Shown here: positions 15,064 through 25,597 of the stretch, piece by piece
Numbering within the stretch: the first letter of the stretch is position 1
How the letters are laid out: every line of letters begins with the position of its first letter
DNA from: Candidatus Eisenbacteria bacterium
GTDB taxonomy: Bacteria; Eisenbacteria; RBG-16-71-46; SZUA-252
NCBI GenBank assembly: GCA_035712245.1
Contig: DASTBC010000136.1
Location: 1 to 48,723 of the forward strand
Length of the DNA: 48,723 bases
Reading direction: 5' to 3'
Position numbers and translations under genes: made by a program
Notes under the pieces: model-generated
The model's database searches: none
Told to the model about the DNA's origin: nothing
Seen by the model: only the letters and a program-made list of their open reading frames with translations

Positions 15064-17778
15064 ATGACCCGTCGCCAGAGCCGCGCCGTCGCCGAAGTCG
15101 CACCCACCGCACAAGATCCTTCGCGCCCGCGATCGCAGGCGGCCGCGGTCCTCGTCTCCTTCGCGCTTCTCGCCGCCCTCGGACTCCCCGTCGCCTCGGC
15201 ACCTCCAGCGGCCGCGGCCGAGGAACTCCTACGTCTTCCCACGGAGGTCCAGCCGTCGTTCCAGGAGATCCGCCTGGATCTGGACGCCCGGAAGCAGGAC
15301 TACTCCGGCTCCGTGCGGATCGACCTCCGCGTCTCGAGCCAGGTGCCCGCGATCCACTTCCACGGCCAGGAGATGACCCTCACGCGCGTGGAGCTGAAGC
15401 CGAAGAAGGGCCCGGCACGCGTGCTCACCGCCAAGGAAGGCAACGAGGGCATGGTGCGCGCGGATGACGGCAAGCCCGTCGCCCCCGGCGAGTACACCCT
15501 CTCGATCGACTTCACGAACGATTTCGACAAGCGCGCGACCTCGCTCTACCGGCTCGAGACGGGCGGCGAGGCGTACACCTTCACTCAGTTCCAGGCGATC
15601 GACGCGCGCATGGCGTTCCCCTGCTTCGACGAGCCGCTGTTCAAGTTCCCGTACCAGGCGATCGTCTCGGTTCCGGAGGCGCACGAGGCCGTCTCGAACA
15701 CGCCGATCGAGAAGTCCTCGGTGAAGAACGGCGTGAAGACGGTGACCTTCCGGAAGACGAAGCCCCTCCCGTCCTACCTCCTCGCCTTCGCGACCGGGCC
15801 GCTCGAGTACGTGCCGATGTGGGGCCTCTCGGTGCCCGGACGCATCGTCGTCCCGAAGGGGAGCAAGCACCTGGCGGAGACCGCCGCGAAGATGACGCCT
15901 CCGCTCCTCAAGGCGGTCGAGGCGTACTTCGGATCCCCGTATCCCTACGAGAAGCTGGACATGATCGCGGTCCCCGAGTTCTCGCCCGGCGCGATGGAGA
16001 ATCCGGGCGCGATCACGTACGGGGACCGGTTCATCCTGTTCGATCCCAAGACCATGAGCACGGCGCAGAAGCGCCTGTTCGCGATCTTCACGGCGCACGA
16101 GCTGGCGCACATGTGGTTCGGCGACATGGTCACGATGAAGTGGTGGGACGACATCTGGCTGAACGAGTCCTTCGCGGAGTGGCTGGGAGACAAGATCGCG
16201 CACCAGGTCTATCCGGACCTCGAGGTGGACACGCGCGCGCTCCAGGAGCTCCAGACCGCCATGGTGATGGACGCGCGCCTCACCACGCGCGCCATCCGCC
16301 AGCCGGTGAAGTCCGTCTCGAATCTGCTCCAGAACGTGGACGCGCTCACCTACAAGAAGGGCCAGGCGACGCTCGGCATGTTCGAGCGCTTCGTCGGCCC
16401 GGAGACGTTCCGCAAGGGCGTCCTCGCCTACATGAAGAAGCACCAGTGGGGGAATGCCGAGGCGAAGGACCTCTGGAACGCGCTCTCCGAGGCGGCGAAG
16501 GTCGATCTCCACGCCCCCATGGCCACGTTCCTGGATCAGGCGGGGATCCCGCTCGTCCGGGCGGAGCTGCTCGAGCAGGGGCAGGTGCGGCTCTCGCAGC
16601 GCCGGTTCCTGAACTACGGCGTGACCGCTCCCGAGGATCACCTCTGGCAGATCCCGGTGACGCTGCGCTACTCGGACGGAGACTCCGTGCGCGCGCACTC
16701 GGTCCTGCTCCGGGAGGCGGCGATGACGGTCACGCTCCCGGGCGTGAACGGCACGAAGGTCGCGTGGCTCCACCCGAACGCGGCCGGCGGCTACTACCGG
16801 TGGAGCGTCGACGCGCCCGCACTCCACGCGCTCGCGGCCGCGGCGCCGCGCGTTCTCGACCCGGCGCAGCGGATCGGATTCGTGCAGAACCTGACGGCGC
16901 TCCTGGGCGCCGGGGAGCTGCGAGGTGACGACTACATGCGGCTCCTGGCCGCGTTCGGGAACGACGAGGACCCGGGCGTGGTGGGCACGCTCGGCGGCCC
17001 GCTCGGCCTGATCGAGGCCGCGTTCGTCGAGGAGTCGCTCGAGGACGAGTACGCGGCCTACGTCCGGCGGGTGCTCGAGCCGGCGGCCAAGCGGTTCGGT
17101 CTGGACCGCGCCGCTCCGGGCGAGGCGCCGGCCGTCTCGATCCTTCGCCCCCAGCTCCTCACGTGGCTCGCGCGGGAGGGAAGGGACGAGACCGCGATCG
17201 CGCACGCCGAGCGGCTCGCGAAATCCTTCCTCGCGGACCGCGGGTCGGTCGACCCGTCGCTCGTGGGAGCCGTGATCCCGCTCTCCGCGATTCGCGGCGA
17301 CGCCGCGCTCTTCGACGAGTACCGGAAACGCTTCGAGGCCGCGCAGGCGCCCACGGATCGCGGGCCGCTCCTCGACGCGCTCGGAGCGTTCCGCGACGCG
17401 GCGCTGCGCGAGCGCGCGCTGGCCTACGCGCTGAGCCCGCCGGTGCGCCCGCACGAGGTCTTCGACATCCCTCAGTCCATGGCCGAGACGCCCGCGTACC
17501 AGCAGCAGGTGTTCGACTGGACGCTCGCGCACTACGACGAGATCGTGAAGAAGATCCCGCCCGTGTACGCCGTGTTCCTGCCGCACGCGGGAGGAGGCTG
17601 CCACGAGGGGCGAATCTCGAAGGCCAAGGAGTTCTTCTCGATGCCCGAGCACAGCCCGCCGGGAACCGAGGTCGAGCTCGCCCGAATGCTGGAGTCGGGG
17701 AACGACTGCCTGGGGCTGCGGAAGCGCGAAGGCGCGGCGGTCGCGCGCTACCTCACGCAGGTCGCCCAAGCCAAGTAG
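15064..17778 (+). CDS. M1 family metallo-aminopeptidase, exported
   Basis: Zinc aminopeptidase of 904 residues. An N-terminal hydrophobic stretch after a basic leader (AAAVLVSFALLAALGLPVAS, about 30-50) indicates export to the periplasm or surface. The N-terminal beta domain is followed by the substrate-anchoring GAMEN at 309-313 and the zinc site H345-E-L-A-H349 with E368 in WLNESFAEWLG. The rest is an ERAP1-like alpha-helical C-terminal domain. ATG 15064 follows AGGAG. It is divergent from the dockerin gene and convergent with the kinase gene at 17825. All catalytic residues are intact. Confidence 0.95.
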   Translation: MTRRQSRAVAEVAPTAQDPSRPRSQAAAVLVSFALLAALGLPVASAPPAAAAEELLRLPTEVQPSFQEIRLDLDARKQDYSGSVRIDLRVSSQVPAIHFHGQEMTLTRVELKPKKGPARVLTAKEGNEGMVRADDGKPVAPGEYTLSIDFTNDFDKRATSLYRLETGGEAYTFTQFQAIDARMAFPCFDEPLFKFPYQAIVSVPEAHEAVSNTPIEKSSVKNGVKTVTFRKTKPLPSYLLAFATGPLEYVPMWGLSVPGRIVVPKGSKHLAETAAKMTPPLLKAVEAYFGSPYPYEKLDMIAVPEFSPGAMENPGAITYGDRFILFDPKTMSTAQKRLFAIFTAHELAHMWFGDMVTMKWWDDIWLNESFAEWLGDKIAHQVYPDLEVDTRALQELQTAMVMDARLTTRAIRQPVKSVSNLLQNVDALTYKKGQATLGMFERFVGPETFRKGVLAYMKKHQWGNAEAKDLWNALSEAAKVDLHAPMATFLDQAGIPLVRAELLEQGQVRLSQRRFLNYGVTAPEDHLWQIPVTLRYSDGDSVRAHSVLLREAAMTVTLPGVNGTKVAWLHPNAAGGYYRWSVDAPALHALAAAAPRVLDPAQRIGFVQNLTALLGAGELRGDDYMRLLAAFGNDEDPGVVGTLGGPLGLIEAAFVEESLEDEYAAYVRRVLEPAAKRFGLDRAAPGEAPAVSILRPQLLTWLAREGRDETAIAHAERLAKSFLADRGSVDPSLVGAVIPLSAIRGDAALFDEYRKRFEAAQAPTDRGPLLDALGAFRDAALRERALAYALSPPVRPHEVFDIPQSMAETPAYQQQVFDWTLAHYDEIVKKIPPVYAVFLPHAGGGCHEGRISKAKEFFSMPEHSPPGTEVELARMLESGNDCLGLRKREGAAVARYLTQVAQAK

Positions 17779-17824
17779 CGCCGGGGAGGCGGCCCGACGC
17801 TCGCGCGCGACACACCGCCGCTCC

Positions 17825-19456
17825 CTACGGCTGGGCCACTTCCGCGTCCCCGGCCGGAATGGCCGCGAGCAGCTTCTGGAGCGTGGTCGTCTCGATCGGT
17901 TTCGTGAGGTGGGCGTCGAAGCCCGCCTCGCGCGAGCGGCGGCGGTCCGCGTCCTGGCCCCATCCCGTCACGGCAATGAGCGTGAGCCGTTTGCCATTGG
18001 CGCGCTGCCTCAGCATCGAGGCGACCTCGTAGCCGTCCAGATCGGGAAGGCCGATGTCGAGGAGCACGATCTCGGCGCCCCAGGACTCGGCGCGCTCCAC
18101 CGCGGCGAGCCCCTCGTGGACCGTCAGGACCTCGTGACCGGTGAGGCGCAGGAGGAGCGCCAGGCTCTCGGCCGAATCGAGGTTGTCGTCCACGACCAGG
18201 ATTCGGCGCGATGCCGGAGGCTCCGCGATGCCGGACTCCACCTCGGGTGAAGCGCCCGCCTCGATCCGGTCCGGGGCGTGCGGGAGCCGGATCACGAACT
18301 CGCTTCCCATGCCGGCCCCCTCGCTCCGCGCCTCGACCGTTCCACCGTGCATCTCGACCAGCCTGCGAACGAGCGCGAGGCCGATTCCGAGCCCGCCGAC
18401 GCTCAGCGTCTTCGTGTGCCGCGACTGGTAGAACATCTGGAAGAGCTGCGGTATGTCCTCCGGCTCGAGGCCTTTCCCCTGGTCCTTCACGCGGATCACG
18501 AGGCGCTCGTCCTCCCGCTCCGCCGTGAGCCAGATCGTGTTCCCCTCGGGCGTGAACTTCACGGCGTTGTCGAGCAGGTTCAGGAGGACCTGGGTCATCC
18601 GGACCGCGTCGGCATGGAGCGTGACGGGTCCCGGGGGCATCGACACGTGGAGGCGGACCCCCTTGCGCGTGACCTGGGGCTGGACCGCTTCCAGCGCTCC
18701 GCGCACGATCTCGGAGAGGTCGACGCGCTTCCTGCGGATCTCGAGCTTTCCGCGCGTGATCCGGCTCACGTCCAGGAGATCGTCCACCAGTCTCGTGAGA
18801 TGGTCCACCTGGCGGTCGATGACGTCGTAGCTCCAGTCGAGCTCCGGATCGCGCTCCTTCAAGCGCATGTACTCGACCGAGTTCCGGATGGGCGCCAGCG
18901 GGTTCCGCAGCTCGTGCGCGAGCATCGCGAGGAACTCGTCCTTCCGGCGGTCGGTCTCGCGCAGCAGGTCCTCGGATTCGCGGAGCCGCGCGGCGGCGGA
19001 CTCCAGCGCGGCGGTGCGCTCCCTCACGCGGCGCTCCAGCTCCGCGTTCAGGTGCTCGAGCTGCTGCGTCTTCCGGTAGAGGTCCGCGAACACGCTCACG
19101 CGCGCGCGCAGGAGATCCGGCTCGATCGGAACCGACACGTAGTCGACGCCGCCCACCTCGTACCCGCGCAGGCGGTCCATGTCGGTCACGTGGATCGCGG
19201 AAACGAAGATGATCGCCGTCCGGCGGTGGCGCGGATGCTCGTGGATCATGGCCGCCAGCTCGAACCCGTCCAGGTCCGGCATGGACACGTCCATCAGGAC
19301 GACGGCGATCTCCGTCTTGAGGAGCCGTTCCAGGGCCTCGTTCCCCGAGCTCGCCTGGATCAGGTTCTCCCCCAGCGGCGCGAGGATCGCCTCGTAGGTC
19401 AGGAGCTTGGCGTGCTGGTCGTCGACCAGCAGGATGTTGACGGGATCGGGTCTCAC
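17825..19456 (-). CDS. Soluble hybrid histidine kinase, REC-HisKA-HATPase-REC
   Basis: A 543-residue cytosolic kinase. Domains: receiver about 5-120 with phospho-acceptor D56 (VVLMDVSMPD); coiled coil about 128-170; HisKA with H181 in LAHELRNPLAP; HATPase about 285-400 (NLLDNAVKFTPEG, GGLGIGLALVRR); C-terminal receiver about 425-540 (EIVLLDIGLPDLDGY). In the first receiver the usual Lys before Pro is replaced (DYVSVPIEP). No membrane span or DNA-binding domain. GTG 19456 follows AGGGGGA and lies 8 bases after the stop of the larger kinase gene, so the two are one operon and may form a phosphorelay. Confidence 0.93.
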   Translation of the reverse strand: MRPDPVNILLVDDQHAKLLTYEAILAPLGENLIQASSGNEALERLLKTEIAVVLMDVSMPDLDGFELAAMIHEHPRHRRTAIIFVSAIHVTDMDRLRGYEVGGVDYVSVPIEPDLLRARVSVFADLYRKTQQLEHLNAELERRVRERTAALESAAARLRESEDLLRETDRRKDEFLAMLAHELRNPLAPIRNSVEYMRLKERDPELDWSYDVIDRQVDHLTRLVDDLLDVSRITRGKLEIRRKRVDLSEIVRGALEAVQPQVTRKGVRLHVSMPPGPVTLHADAVRMTQVLLNLLDNAVKFTPEGNTIWLTAEREDERLVIRVKDQGKGLEPEDIPQLFQMFYQSRHTKTLSVGGLGIGLALVRRLVEMHGGTVEARSEGAGMGSEFVIRLPHAPDRIEAGASPEVESGIAEPPASRRILVVDDNLDSAESLALLLRLTGHEVLTVHEGLAAVERAESWGAEIVLLDIGLPDLDGYEVASMLRQRANGKRLTLIAVTGWGQDADRRRSREAGFDAHLTKPIETTTLQKLLAAIPAGDAEVAQP

Positions 19457-19464
19457 GCGTCCCC

Positions 19465-22400
19465 CTACCGGTGCAGCCAGGACCGGAGCACGGAGAGTAG
19501 CTGCTCCGTGTTCACCGGCTTCGCGAGATAGTCCGACGCTCCCGCCTCGAGGCATTTCTCGCGGTCTCCCTTCATCGCGCGCGCGGTGAGCGCGACGATG
19601 GGGAGCCGCCGGAACTCGGATTTCCCGCGGATCGCGTTCATGGTCTGGTACCCGTCCATCTCGGGCATCATGACGTCCATGAGCACGATGGCGATGCCGG
19701 GTGTGGACTCGAGGATCTCGAGCGCCTCGCGCCCGGTGCTCGCGGTGAGCACCGTCATGCCTCGCCGCTCGAGCGCGCTCGACAGGGCGAAGATGTTCCG
19801 GACGTCGTCGTCCACCACCAGCACGGACCGTCCCACGAGATCGTCGTCCGTGCGGTAGAGCCGGTCGAGCATTCGCTGCTTCTCCTGGGGCATGTCCGAG
19901 ATCACGCGGTGAAGGAAGAGCGACGTCTCGTCGAGGAGCCGCTCGGGGGACTCGACCCCCTTCACGACGACGCTCCGCGCCAGCGTGTGGAGCTGCGCGT
20001 CCTCCTCGGCCGTCAGCTCCTTGCCGGTGAAGACGATCACCGGGAGGCCGGCCAGCGCGTGGTCGTCCCGGAGCTGTTCCAGCATCTCGAGCCCCGACAT
20101 GTCGGGGAGCCGGAGGTCGACCACGGCACAGTCGAACCGCTCGCTCCGAAGCGCCCGGAGTGCTTCCGCCGCGGTCGTCGCCGACTCGATCTCCACGTCG
20201 TCGTGCCCGAGGAGCGCCGCGATCGAGATCTGCTCGAGCGGATCGTCCTCCACGACGAGGAGCCGCTTCCGCCGCGGCGCCGAGTACTCCTTGATCCGCG
20301 CGAGCGCCGCCTCGAGGCCCTCGGGCGAGGTGGGCTTCGTGAGGAACGCGAACGCTCCGCGCGCGAGCCCATGCTGGCGATCCTCGTCCAGGGTGACGAT
20401 CTGGACGGGGATGTGCCGGGTGGCGGGGTCCTGCTTCAGATGGCTCAGCACCGTCCACCCGAGCATGTCCGGCAGGAACACGTCCAGCGATATGGCGCTC
20501 GGGTGGTACTGCCGCGCGAGCTCCAGCGCGTCGAGGCCGCGCTGGGCGACGAGCACCTTGAACCCGATGTCGTGCGCGAGGTCCACGATCACGCGGGCAT
20601 AGTGCGGATCGTCCTCGACGATGAGGAGCGTGGTATCGCCAGGAGCGATGCCGCCGCGATCGTCCGGCACCTTCTCCACGGCCCGCTCCGGCAGGCGGAC
20701 CGACGAATAGCGGGTGAGGTGGCGGGCTCCGTCGCCGTCCTCTTCCTCCGGAGTGACCGACGGACCGGCGTAGGCCACCGGCAGGTAGAGCGTGAACGTG
20801 CTCCCTCGTCCGGGCGTGCTTCGGAGCTGGATCTCCCCGCCTAGGAGGTGGGCCAGCTCGCGGCTGATCGCGAGCCCCAGCCCCGTGCCGCCGTACTTCC
20901 GGCTCGTGCTCGCGTCGGCCTGCTGGAACGCCTCGAAGATGATCTTCTGCTTCTCGGGCGGGATGCCCACGCCGGTGTCCGAGACCTCGAACGAGACCAC
21001 GGCCGGCGCGTTGCGCAGGGTCAGGTTCTCCATGCTCCAGCCTCCCGCCGCCACCGCGACGTTCAGCCGAACGCCGCCGTGCTCCGTGAACTTGAACGCG
21101 TTCGAGAGGAGGTTCTTGAGCACCTGCTGGAGGCGCTTCGGATCGGTGACCATCGTCCCGCCGAGCTGCGGATCGACCTGCACGTCGAAGGTGAGCTTGC
21201 GATTCTCGGCCTCGTGCCGGAAGGTGCGCCGCACCGTCTCGAGCAGGGTGGTGAAGTAGATCTCCTCCGCGTCCACCGTGACCGTCCCGGACTCGATCTT
21301 GGAGAGGTCGAGGATGTCCGTGATCAGGTTGAGGAGATCCGTCCCGGCGCCGTGAATGCTGCGCGCGAACTCGACCTGCTTCGGCGAGAGATTCCCGTCC
21401 GGGTTGTCCCCGAGCTGCTGGCCCAGGATGAGGATGCTGTTGAGCGGCGTTCGGAGCTCGTGCGACATGTTCGCGAGGAACTCGGACTTGTACTTGGACG
21501 TGAGCGCGAGCTCGCTCGCCTTCTCCTCGAGGGCGCGGCGCGCCTGCTCGATCTCCTGGTTCTTGCGCTCCACCTCGACGTTCTGCTCCGCGAGCTGCTG
21601 CGCTTTGAGCGCGAGCTGCTCGTTCGTCTGCTGGAGCTCCTTCTGGCGGAACTGGAGCTCGCTCGCGAGCTGCTGGGACTGCTTCAGGAGCCCCTCGGTC
21701 TGCATCGTGGCCTCGATCGAGTTGAACACGATGCCCACGCTGGCGGTGAGCTGGTCCAGGAAGCCGAGGTGCGCGGGGGCGAAGTCCTGGAGCGAGGCCA
21801 GGCCGAGCACGGCCCGGATCTCGCCCTCGAAGATGATGGGGAACACGACGACGCTGCGCGGGAGCGCCTGGAAGAGCGCGGTGCCGATCGGGACCGTGTC
21901 GCCGGGGATGTTCGTGACCAGGATGCGGCGCCGGTCGAGCGCGCACTGGCCGACGAATCCTTCGCCCAGCGCGACTTCCTCGGGGTAGCCGTTCTCGGCG
22001 AGGTTCCCGTAGCTCGCGAGCATCCGGAGCCGAGGCGTCTCCTCGGTGTCCATCTGGTAGATCACGCCCTGGTGCGCGTCGACGAGGGGGACGAGCTCGG
22101 AGAGGAGCATCCGGCCCACGGTGCCGAGGTCCCGCTGCCCCTGGAGCATTCCGGTGAACCGCGCCAGGTTCGTCTTGAGCCAGTCCTGCTCGCGATTCTG
22201 TCCGGTGGTGAGCTTCAGGTTGCGGATCATCGTGTTGATCGAGTCCTTGAGCTCCGCGACCTCGCCGCGCGCGTCGACCTGGATCGACCGGGTGAGGTCT
22301 CCCTGGGTCACGGCCGTGGCCACGTCGGCGATGGCGCGCACCTGCGTCGTGAGATTCGCCGCGAGCAGGTTCACGTTCCCCGTGAGGTCCTTCCACGTGC

Positions 22401-25182
22401 CGGCCGCGCCGGGCACGTTCGCCTGGCCGCCGAGACGCCCTTCCACGCCCACCTCGCGCGCCACGGTGGTCACCTGGTCCGCGAAGGTCGCGAGCGTCAC
22501 GGTCATGTTGTTGATGGTCTCGGCGAGCGCCGCGACCTCGCCCTTCGCCTGCACGGTGAGGTTCTGCTTCATGTCGCCGTTCGCGACGGCGGTCACGACC
22601 TTCACGATGCCTCGCACCTGCTCCGTGAGGTTCGCGGCCATGACGTTGACCGTGTCGGTGAGATCCTTCCAGGTGCCCGCGACGCCCGGCACGACGGCCT
22701 GGCCTCCGAGCTTGCCGTCGGTGCCGACCTCGCGCGCGACGCGCGTCACCTCGGCGGCGAACGCGTTCAGCTGGTCCACCATCGTGTTGATCGTGTTCTT
22801 GAGCTCGAGGATCTCGCCCTTCACGTCGACCGTGATCTTCCGGGAGAGGTCTCCCCGGGCCACGGCCGTCGTCACCTCGGCGATGTTCCGGACCTGGGTG
22901 GTGAGGTTCGCGGCGAGGAGGTTCACGTTGTCCGTGAGGTCCTTCCACGTGCCGCCCACGCCCGCCACCACCGCCTGTCCGCCGAGCCGCCCGTCTGTCC
23001 CGACCTCGCGCGCCACGCGCGTCACCTCGGCCGCGAAGGAACGCAGCTGCTCCACCATCGTGTTCAGCGTCTCCTTGAGGAGGAGGATCTCGCCGCGCAC
23101 GTCGACGGTGATCTTCTTCGAGAGGTCGCCGTTCGCGATGGCGGTCGCGACCTCGGCGATGTTCCGGACCTGGGCGGTCAGGTTGTCGGCCATCGAGTTG
23201 ACGGAGTCGGTGAGGTCCTTCCACGTTCCCGCGACGCCCGGCACGACCGCCTGGCCCCCGAGCTTCCCGTCGGTCCCGACCTCGCGCGCGACGCGCGTCA
23301 CCTCGCCCGCGAACGCGTTCAGCTGGTCGACCATCGTGTTGATCGTGTTCTTGAGCTCGAGGATCTCGCCCTTCACGTCCACGGTGATCTTCCGGGAGAG
23401 ATCCCCTCGCGCCACCGCCGTGGTCACCTCGGCGATGTTCCGCACCTGCGCCGTGAGGTTCGACGCCATGGAGTTCACGTTGTCGGTGAGGCCCTTCCAC
23501 GTGCCCGCGACCCCCGGCACCTGCGCCTGGCCGCCGAGCTTGCCCTCGGTGCCGACCTCGCGCGCCACGCGCGTCACCTCGCCCGCGAACGCGTTCAGCT
23601 GGTCGACCATCGTGTTGATGGTCTCCTTGAGCTGCAGGATCTCGCCCGAGACGTCGACCGTGATCTTCTTCGAGAGGTCGCCGGTCGCGATCGCGGTCGC
23701 CACCTCGGCGATGTTCCGGACCTGGGTGGTCAGGTTGTTCGCCATCGAGTTCACGCTGTCCGTGAGGTCCTTCCACGTTCCGGCGACGCCGGTCACGGTG
23801 GCCTGGCCGCCCAGACGCCCCTCCGTTCCGACCTCGCGCGCCACGCGGGTCACCTCGCCCGCGAACGAGCGGAGCTGGTCGACCATCGTGTTGATGGTCT
23901 CCTTGAGCTGGAGGATCTCGCCCGAGACGTTCACGGTGATCTTCTTCGAGAGGTCGCCGTTCGCGATGGCGGTCGATACCTCGGCGATGTTCCGCACCTG
24001 CGCCGTGAGGTTCGACGCCATGAAATTCACGTTGTCGGTGAGGTCCTTCCACGTGCCGGCCACGTCGGGCACCTGCGCCTGGCCGCCGAGCCGTCCCTCG
24101 GTTCCGACCTCGCGCGCCACGCGGGTCACCTCGGACGCGAAGGAGTTGAGCTGGTCCACCATCGTGTTGATCGTGTTCTTGAGCTCGAGGATCTCGCCGC
24201 GCACGTCGACCGTGATCTTCCTCGAGAGGTCGCCTCGGGCGACGGCCGTCGTGACGTCCGCGATGTTCCGGACCTGGGCCGTCAGGTTGTTGGCCATGAA
24301 GTTCACCGAGTCGGTGAGATCCTTCCACGTGCCGGCCACGCCGGGGACGATGGCCTGGCCGCCGAGCTTTCCTTCGGTTCCGACCTCGCGTGCGACGCGC
24401 GTCACCTCGGAGGCGAAGGAGCGGAGCTGGTCGACCATCGTGTTGATGGCCTCCTTGAGCTGGAGGATCTCGCCCCGCACGTCGACCGTGATCTTCTTCG
24501 AGAGGTCGCCGCTCGCCACCGCGATGGTCACGTCCGCGATGTTCCGGACCTGGGCGGTGAGGTTGTTGGCCATGGAATTCACGCTGTCCGTGAGGTCCTT
24601 CCACGTGCCGGCGACCCCGGGGACGCGCGCCTGCCCGCCCAGCTTCCCGTCGGAGCCCACCTCGCGCACGACGCGGGTGACCTCGGAGGAGAAGACGGCG
24701 AGCTGCTGGATCATCTTGTTCACGATCGTGGCCGAGCGGAGGAACTCGCCCTTCAGGGGACGTCCGTCCACGTCGAGGCGGACGCTCTGGACGAGGTCCC
24801 CCCGGGCCACGGCGGAGATCGCGTTCGTGACCTCGCGGGTCGGCCAGAGGAGGTCGTCGATCAGGGAGTTGATCGATCCCTGCATCTCGCCCCAGGAGCC
24901 GTCGCTCCGGAGGAGCGTCACCCGCTGGCGGGTGCGGCCGTCGCGGCCCAGGACCTGTCCCACGCGCTCCAGCTCGAGGGCCATGCGGCGGTTGCTGGCG
25001 ACGATGTCGTTGAAGGTGTCGGCGAGCTTCCCGGCGAGACCCGTATGCCCGCTCGGAATCCGGACGGAGAAGTCCCCGTCGCGGACGGCCTCGAGGCCGG
25101 CCAGGAGCTCACGAAGGTCGAGAGTGGATTCCTCCTCGCGGAGGGCAGGAACGGCGGCGGTCGCGCTCGGCGGTGGGTTCAT
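19465..25182 (-). CDS. Giant poly-HAMP hybrid histidine kinase (Nik1/Os-1-like repeats)
   Basis: A 1905-residue soluble kinase. Order: short N-terminal helical region with HAMP-like segment (to about 170), HAMP array to about 1005 containing nine copies of a 92-residue unit marked by GTWK (Trp at about 195, then every 92), GAF about 1014-1150, coiled coil about 1155-1230, HisKA with [12 protein letters not shown] near 1240, HATPase about 1355-1471 ([10 protein letters not shown]), and three receivers at about 1518, 1641 and 1786 with phospho-Asp in [17 protein letters not shown] and VLMDVMMPE. There is no membrane span. The repeats match in length and sequence style those of fungal group III osmosensing kinases. 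ATG 25182 is chosen as the first start before the conserved region; no clear Shine-Dalgarno site. Confidence 0.93.
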   Translation of the reverse strand: MNPPPSATAAVPALREEESTLDLRELLAGLEAVRDGDFSVRIPSGHTGLAGKLADTFNDIVASNRRMALELERVGQVLGRDGRTRQRVTLLRSDGSWGEMQGSINSLIDDLLWPTREVTNAISAVARGDLVQSVRLDVDGRPLKGEFLRSATIVNKMIQQLAVFSSEVTRVVREVGSDGKLGGQARVPGVAGTWKDLTDSVNSMANNLTAQVRNIADVTIAVASGDLSKKITVDVRGEILQLKEAINTMVDQLRSFASEVTRVAREVGTEGKLGGQAIVPGVAGTWKDLTDSVNFMANNLTAQVRNIADVTTAVARGDLSRKITVDVRGEILELKNTINTMVDQLNSFASEVTRVAREVGTEGRLGGQAQVPDVAGTWKDLTDNVNFMASNLTAQVRNIAEVSTAIANGDLSKKITVNVSGEILQLKETINTMVDQLRSFAGEVTRVAREVGTEGRLGGQATVTGVAGTWKDLTDSVNSMANNLTTQVRNIAEVATAIATGDLSKKITVDVSGEILQLKETINTMVDQLNAFAGEVTRVAREVGTEGKLGGQAQVPGVAGTWKGLTDNVNSMASNLTAQVRNIAEVTTAVARGDLSRKITVDVKGEILELKNTINTMVDQLNAFAGEVTRVAREVGTDGKLGGQAVVPGVAGTWKDLTDSVNSMADNLTAQVRNIAEVATAIANGDLSKKITVDVRGEILLLKETLNTMVEQLRSFAAEVTRVAREVGTDGRLGGQAVVAGVGGTWKDLTDNVNLLAANLTTQVRNIAEVTTAVARGDLSRKITVDVKGEILELKNTINTMVDQLNAFAAEVTRVAREVGTDGKLGGQAVVPGVAGTWKDLTDTVNVMAANLTEQVRGIVKVVTAVANGDMKQNLTVQAKGEVAALAETINNMTVTLATFADQVTTVAREVGVEGRLGGQANVPGAAGTWKDLTGNVNLLAANLTTQVRAIADVATAVTQGDLTRSIQVDARGEVAELKDSINTMIRNLKLTTGQNREQDWLKTNLARFTGMLQGQRDLGTVGRMLLSELVPLVDAHQGVIYQMDTEETPRLRMLASYGNLAENGYPEEVALGEGFVGQCALDRRRILVTNIPGDTVPIGTALFQALPRSVVVFPIIFEGEIRAVLGLASLQDFAPAHLGFLDQLTASVGIVFNSIEATMQTEGLLKQSQQLASELQFRQKELQQTNEQLALKAQQLAEQNVEVERKNQEIEQARRALEEKASELALTSKYKSEFLANMSHELRTPLNSILILGQQLGDNPDGNLSPKQVEFARSIHGAGTDLLNLITDILDLSKIESGTVTVDAEEIYFTTLLETVRRTFRHEAENRKLTFDVQVDPQLGGTMVTDPKRLQQVLKNLLSNAFKFTEHGGVRLNVAVAAGGWSMENLTLRNAPAVVSFEVSDTGVGIPPEKQKIIFEAFQQADASTSRKYGGTGLGLAISRELAHLLGGEIQLRSTPGRGSTFTLYLPVAYAGPSVTPEEEDGDGARHLTRYSSVRLPERAVEKVPDDRGGIAPGDTTLLIVEDDPHYARVIVDLAHDIGFKVLVAQRGLDALELARQYHPSAISLDVFLPDMLGWTVLSHLKQDPATRHIPVQIVTLDEDRQHGLARGAFAFLTKPTSPEGLEAALARIKEYSAPRRKRLLVVEDDPLEQISIAALLGHDDVEIESATTAAEALRALRSERFDCAVVDLRLPDMSGLEMLEQLRDDHALAGLPVIVFTGKELTAEEDAQLHTLARSVVVKGVESPERLLDETSLFLHRVISDMPQEKQRMLDRLYRTDDDLVGRSVLVVDDDVRNIFALSSALERRGMTVLTASTGREALEILESTPGIAIVLMDVMMPEMDGYQTMNAIRGKSEFRRLPIVALTARAMKGDREKCLEAGASDYLAKPVNTEQLLSVLRSWLHR
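22230..24830. repeat. Nine-copy 276-bp tandem repeat coding the HAMP array
   Basis: Within the giant kinase gene the marker CCACGT (coding the Trp of GTWK) recurs at 24601, 24325, 24049, 23773, 23497, 23221, 22945, 22669 and 22393, exactly 276 bases apart every time. The inner copies are highly similar at DNA level; the last (22393) and first are more diverged. This is a long in-frame tandem repeat prone to unequal recombination and to assembly collapse. Confidence 0.95.
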
Positions 25183-25267
25183 AGGCGCAGATCTCCGAGT
25201 ACGGATGGAGGATTTGGAAACGGAAGCGCAAACCCGGCCCCACCACCCGGGCGCCCCCGCTCCTTCA

Positions 25268-25298
25268 ATTGTACGAGCGGACATGAGACGGAATGCAA
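25268..25298 (-). promoter_or_regulatory. Possible promoter of the kinase operon
   Basis: Minus strand has TACAAT (25268-25273) preceded by TTGCAT (25293-25298) at 19-base spacing, about 86 bases before ATG 25182. Spacing is a little long. Confidence 0.3.
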
Positions 25299-25333
25299 GC
25301 AGGAGATTCGAAGGCGCACGGCAGGAACGAAGA

Positions 25334-25357
25334 AGGGCCGGGTGGGTGCCCGGCCCT
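25334..25357 (-). terminator. Hairpin terminator after tRNA-fMet
   Basis: A perfect 9-bp inverted repeat (AGGGCCGGG, six-base loop, CCCGGCCCT) lies 10 bases downstream of the tRNA 3' end on the minus strand. It is followed there by a T-rich stretch (TCTTCGTTCC). Confidence 0.7.
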
Positions 25358-25367
25358 GGGAGATGAA

Positions 25368-25444
<77 letters not shown>

Positions 25445-25597
25445 ACGTGATACTGTGCGATCGGGCGCGCCCTGTAAAGGTCTTTCTGACGCCCTCTTGG
25501 AGGCGTTCCCGTAACCGGAGATTCCGTTGAAGTTTCGGCCGGATCCCGGCATCTCAACCCTAGAGGATCGAACGACGCCCCCCGGATCGGAGTCACG

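Noticed and set aside
15229-17769. 846-codon minus-strand open frame under the M1 peptidase gene
   Set aside because: No recognisable domain; it is the antisense shadow of an intact M1 peptidase.
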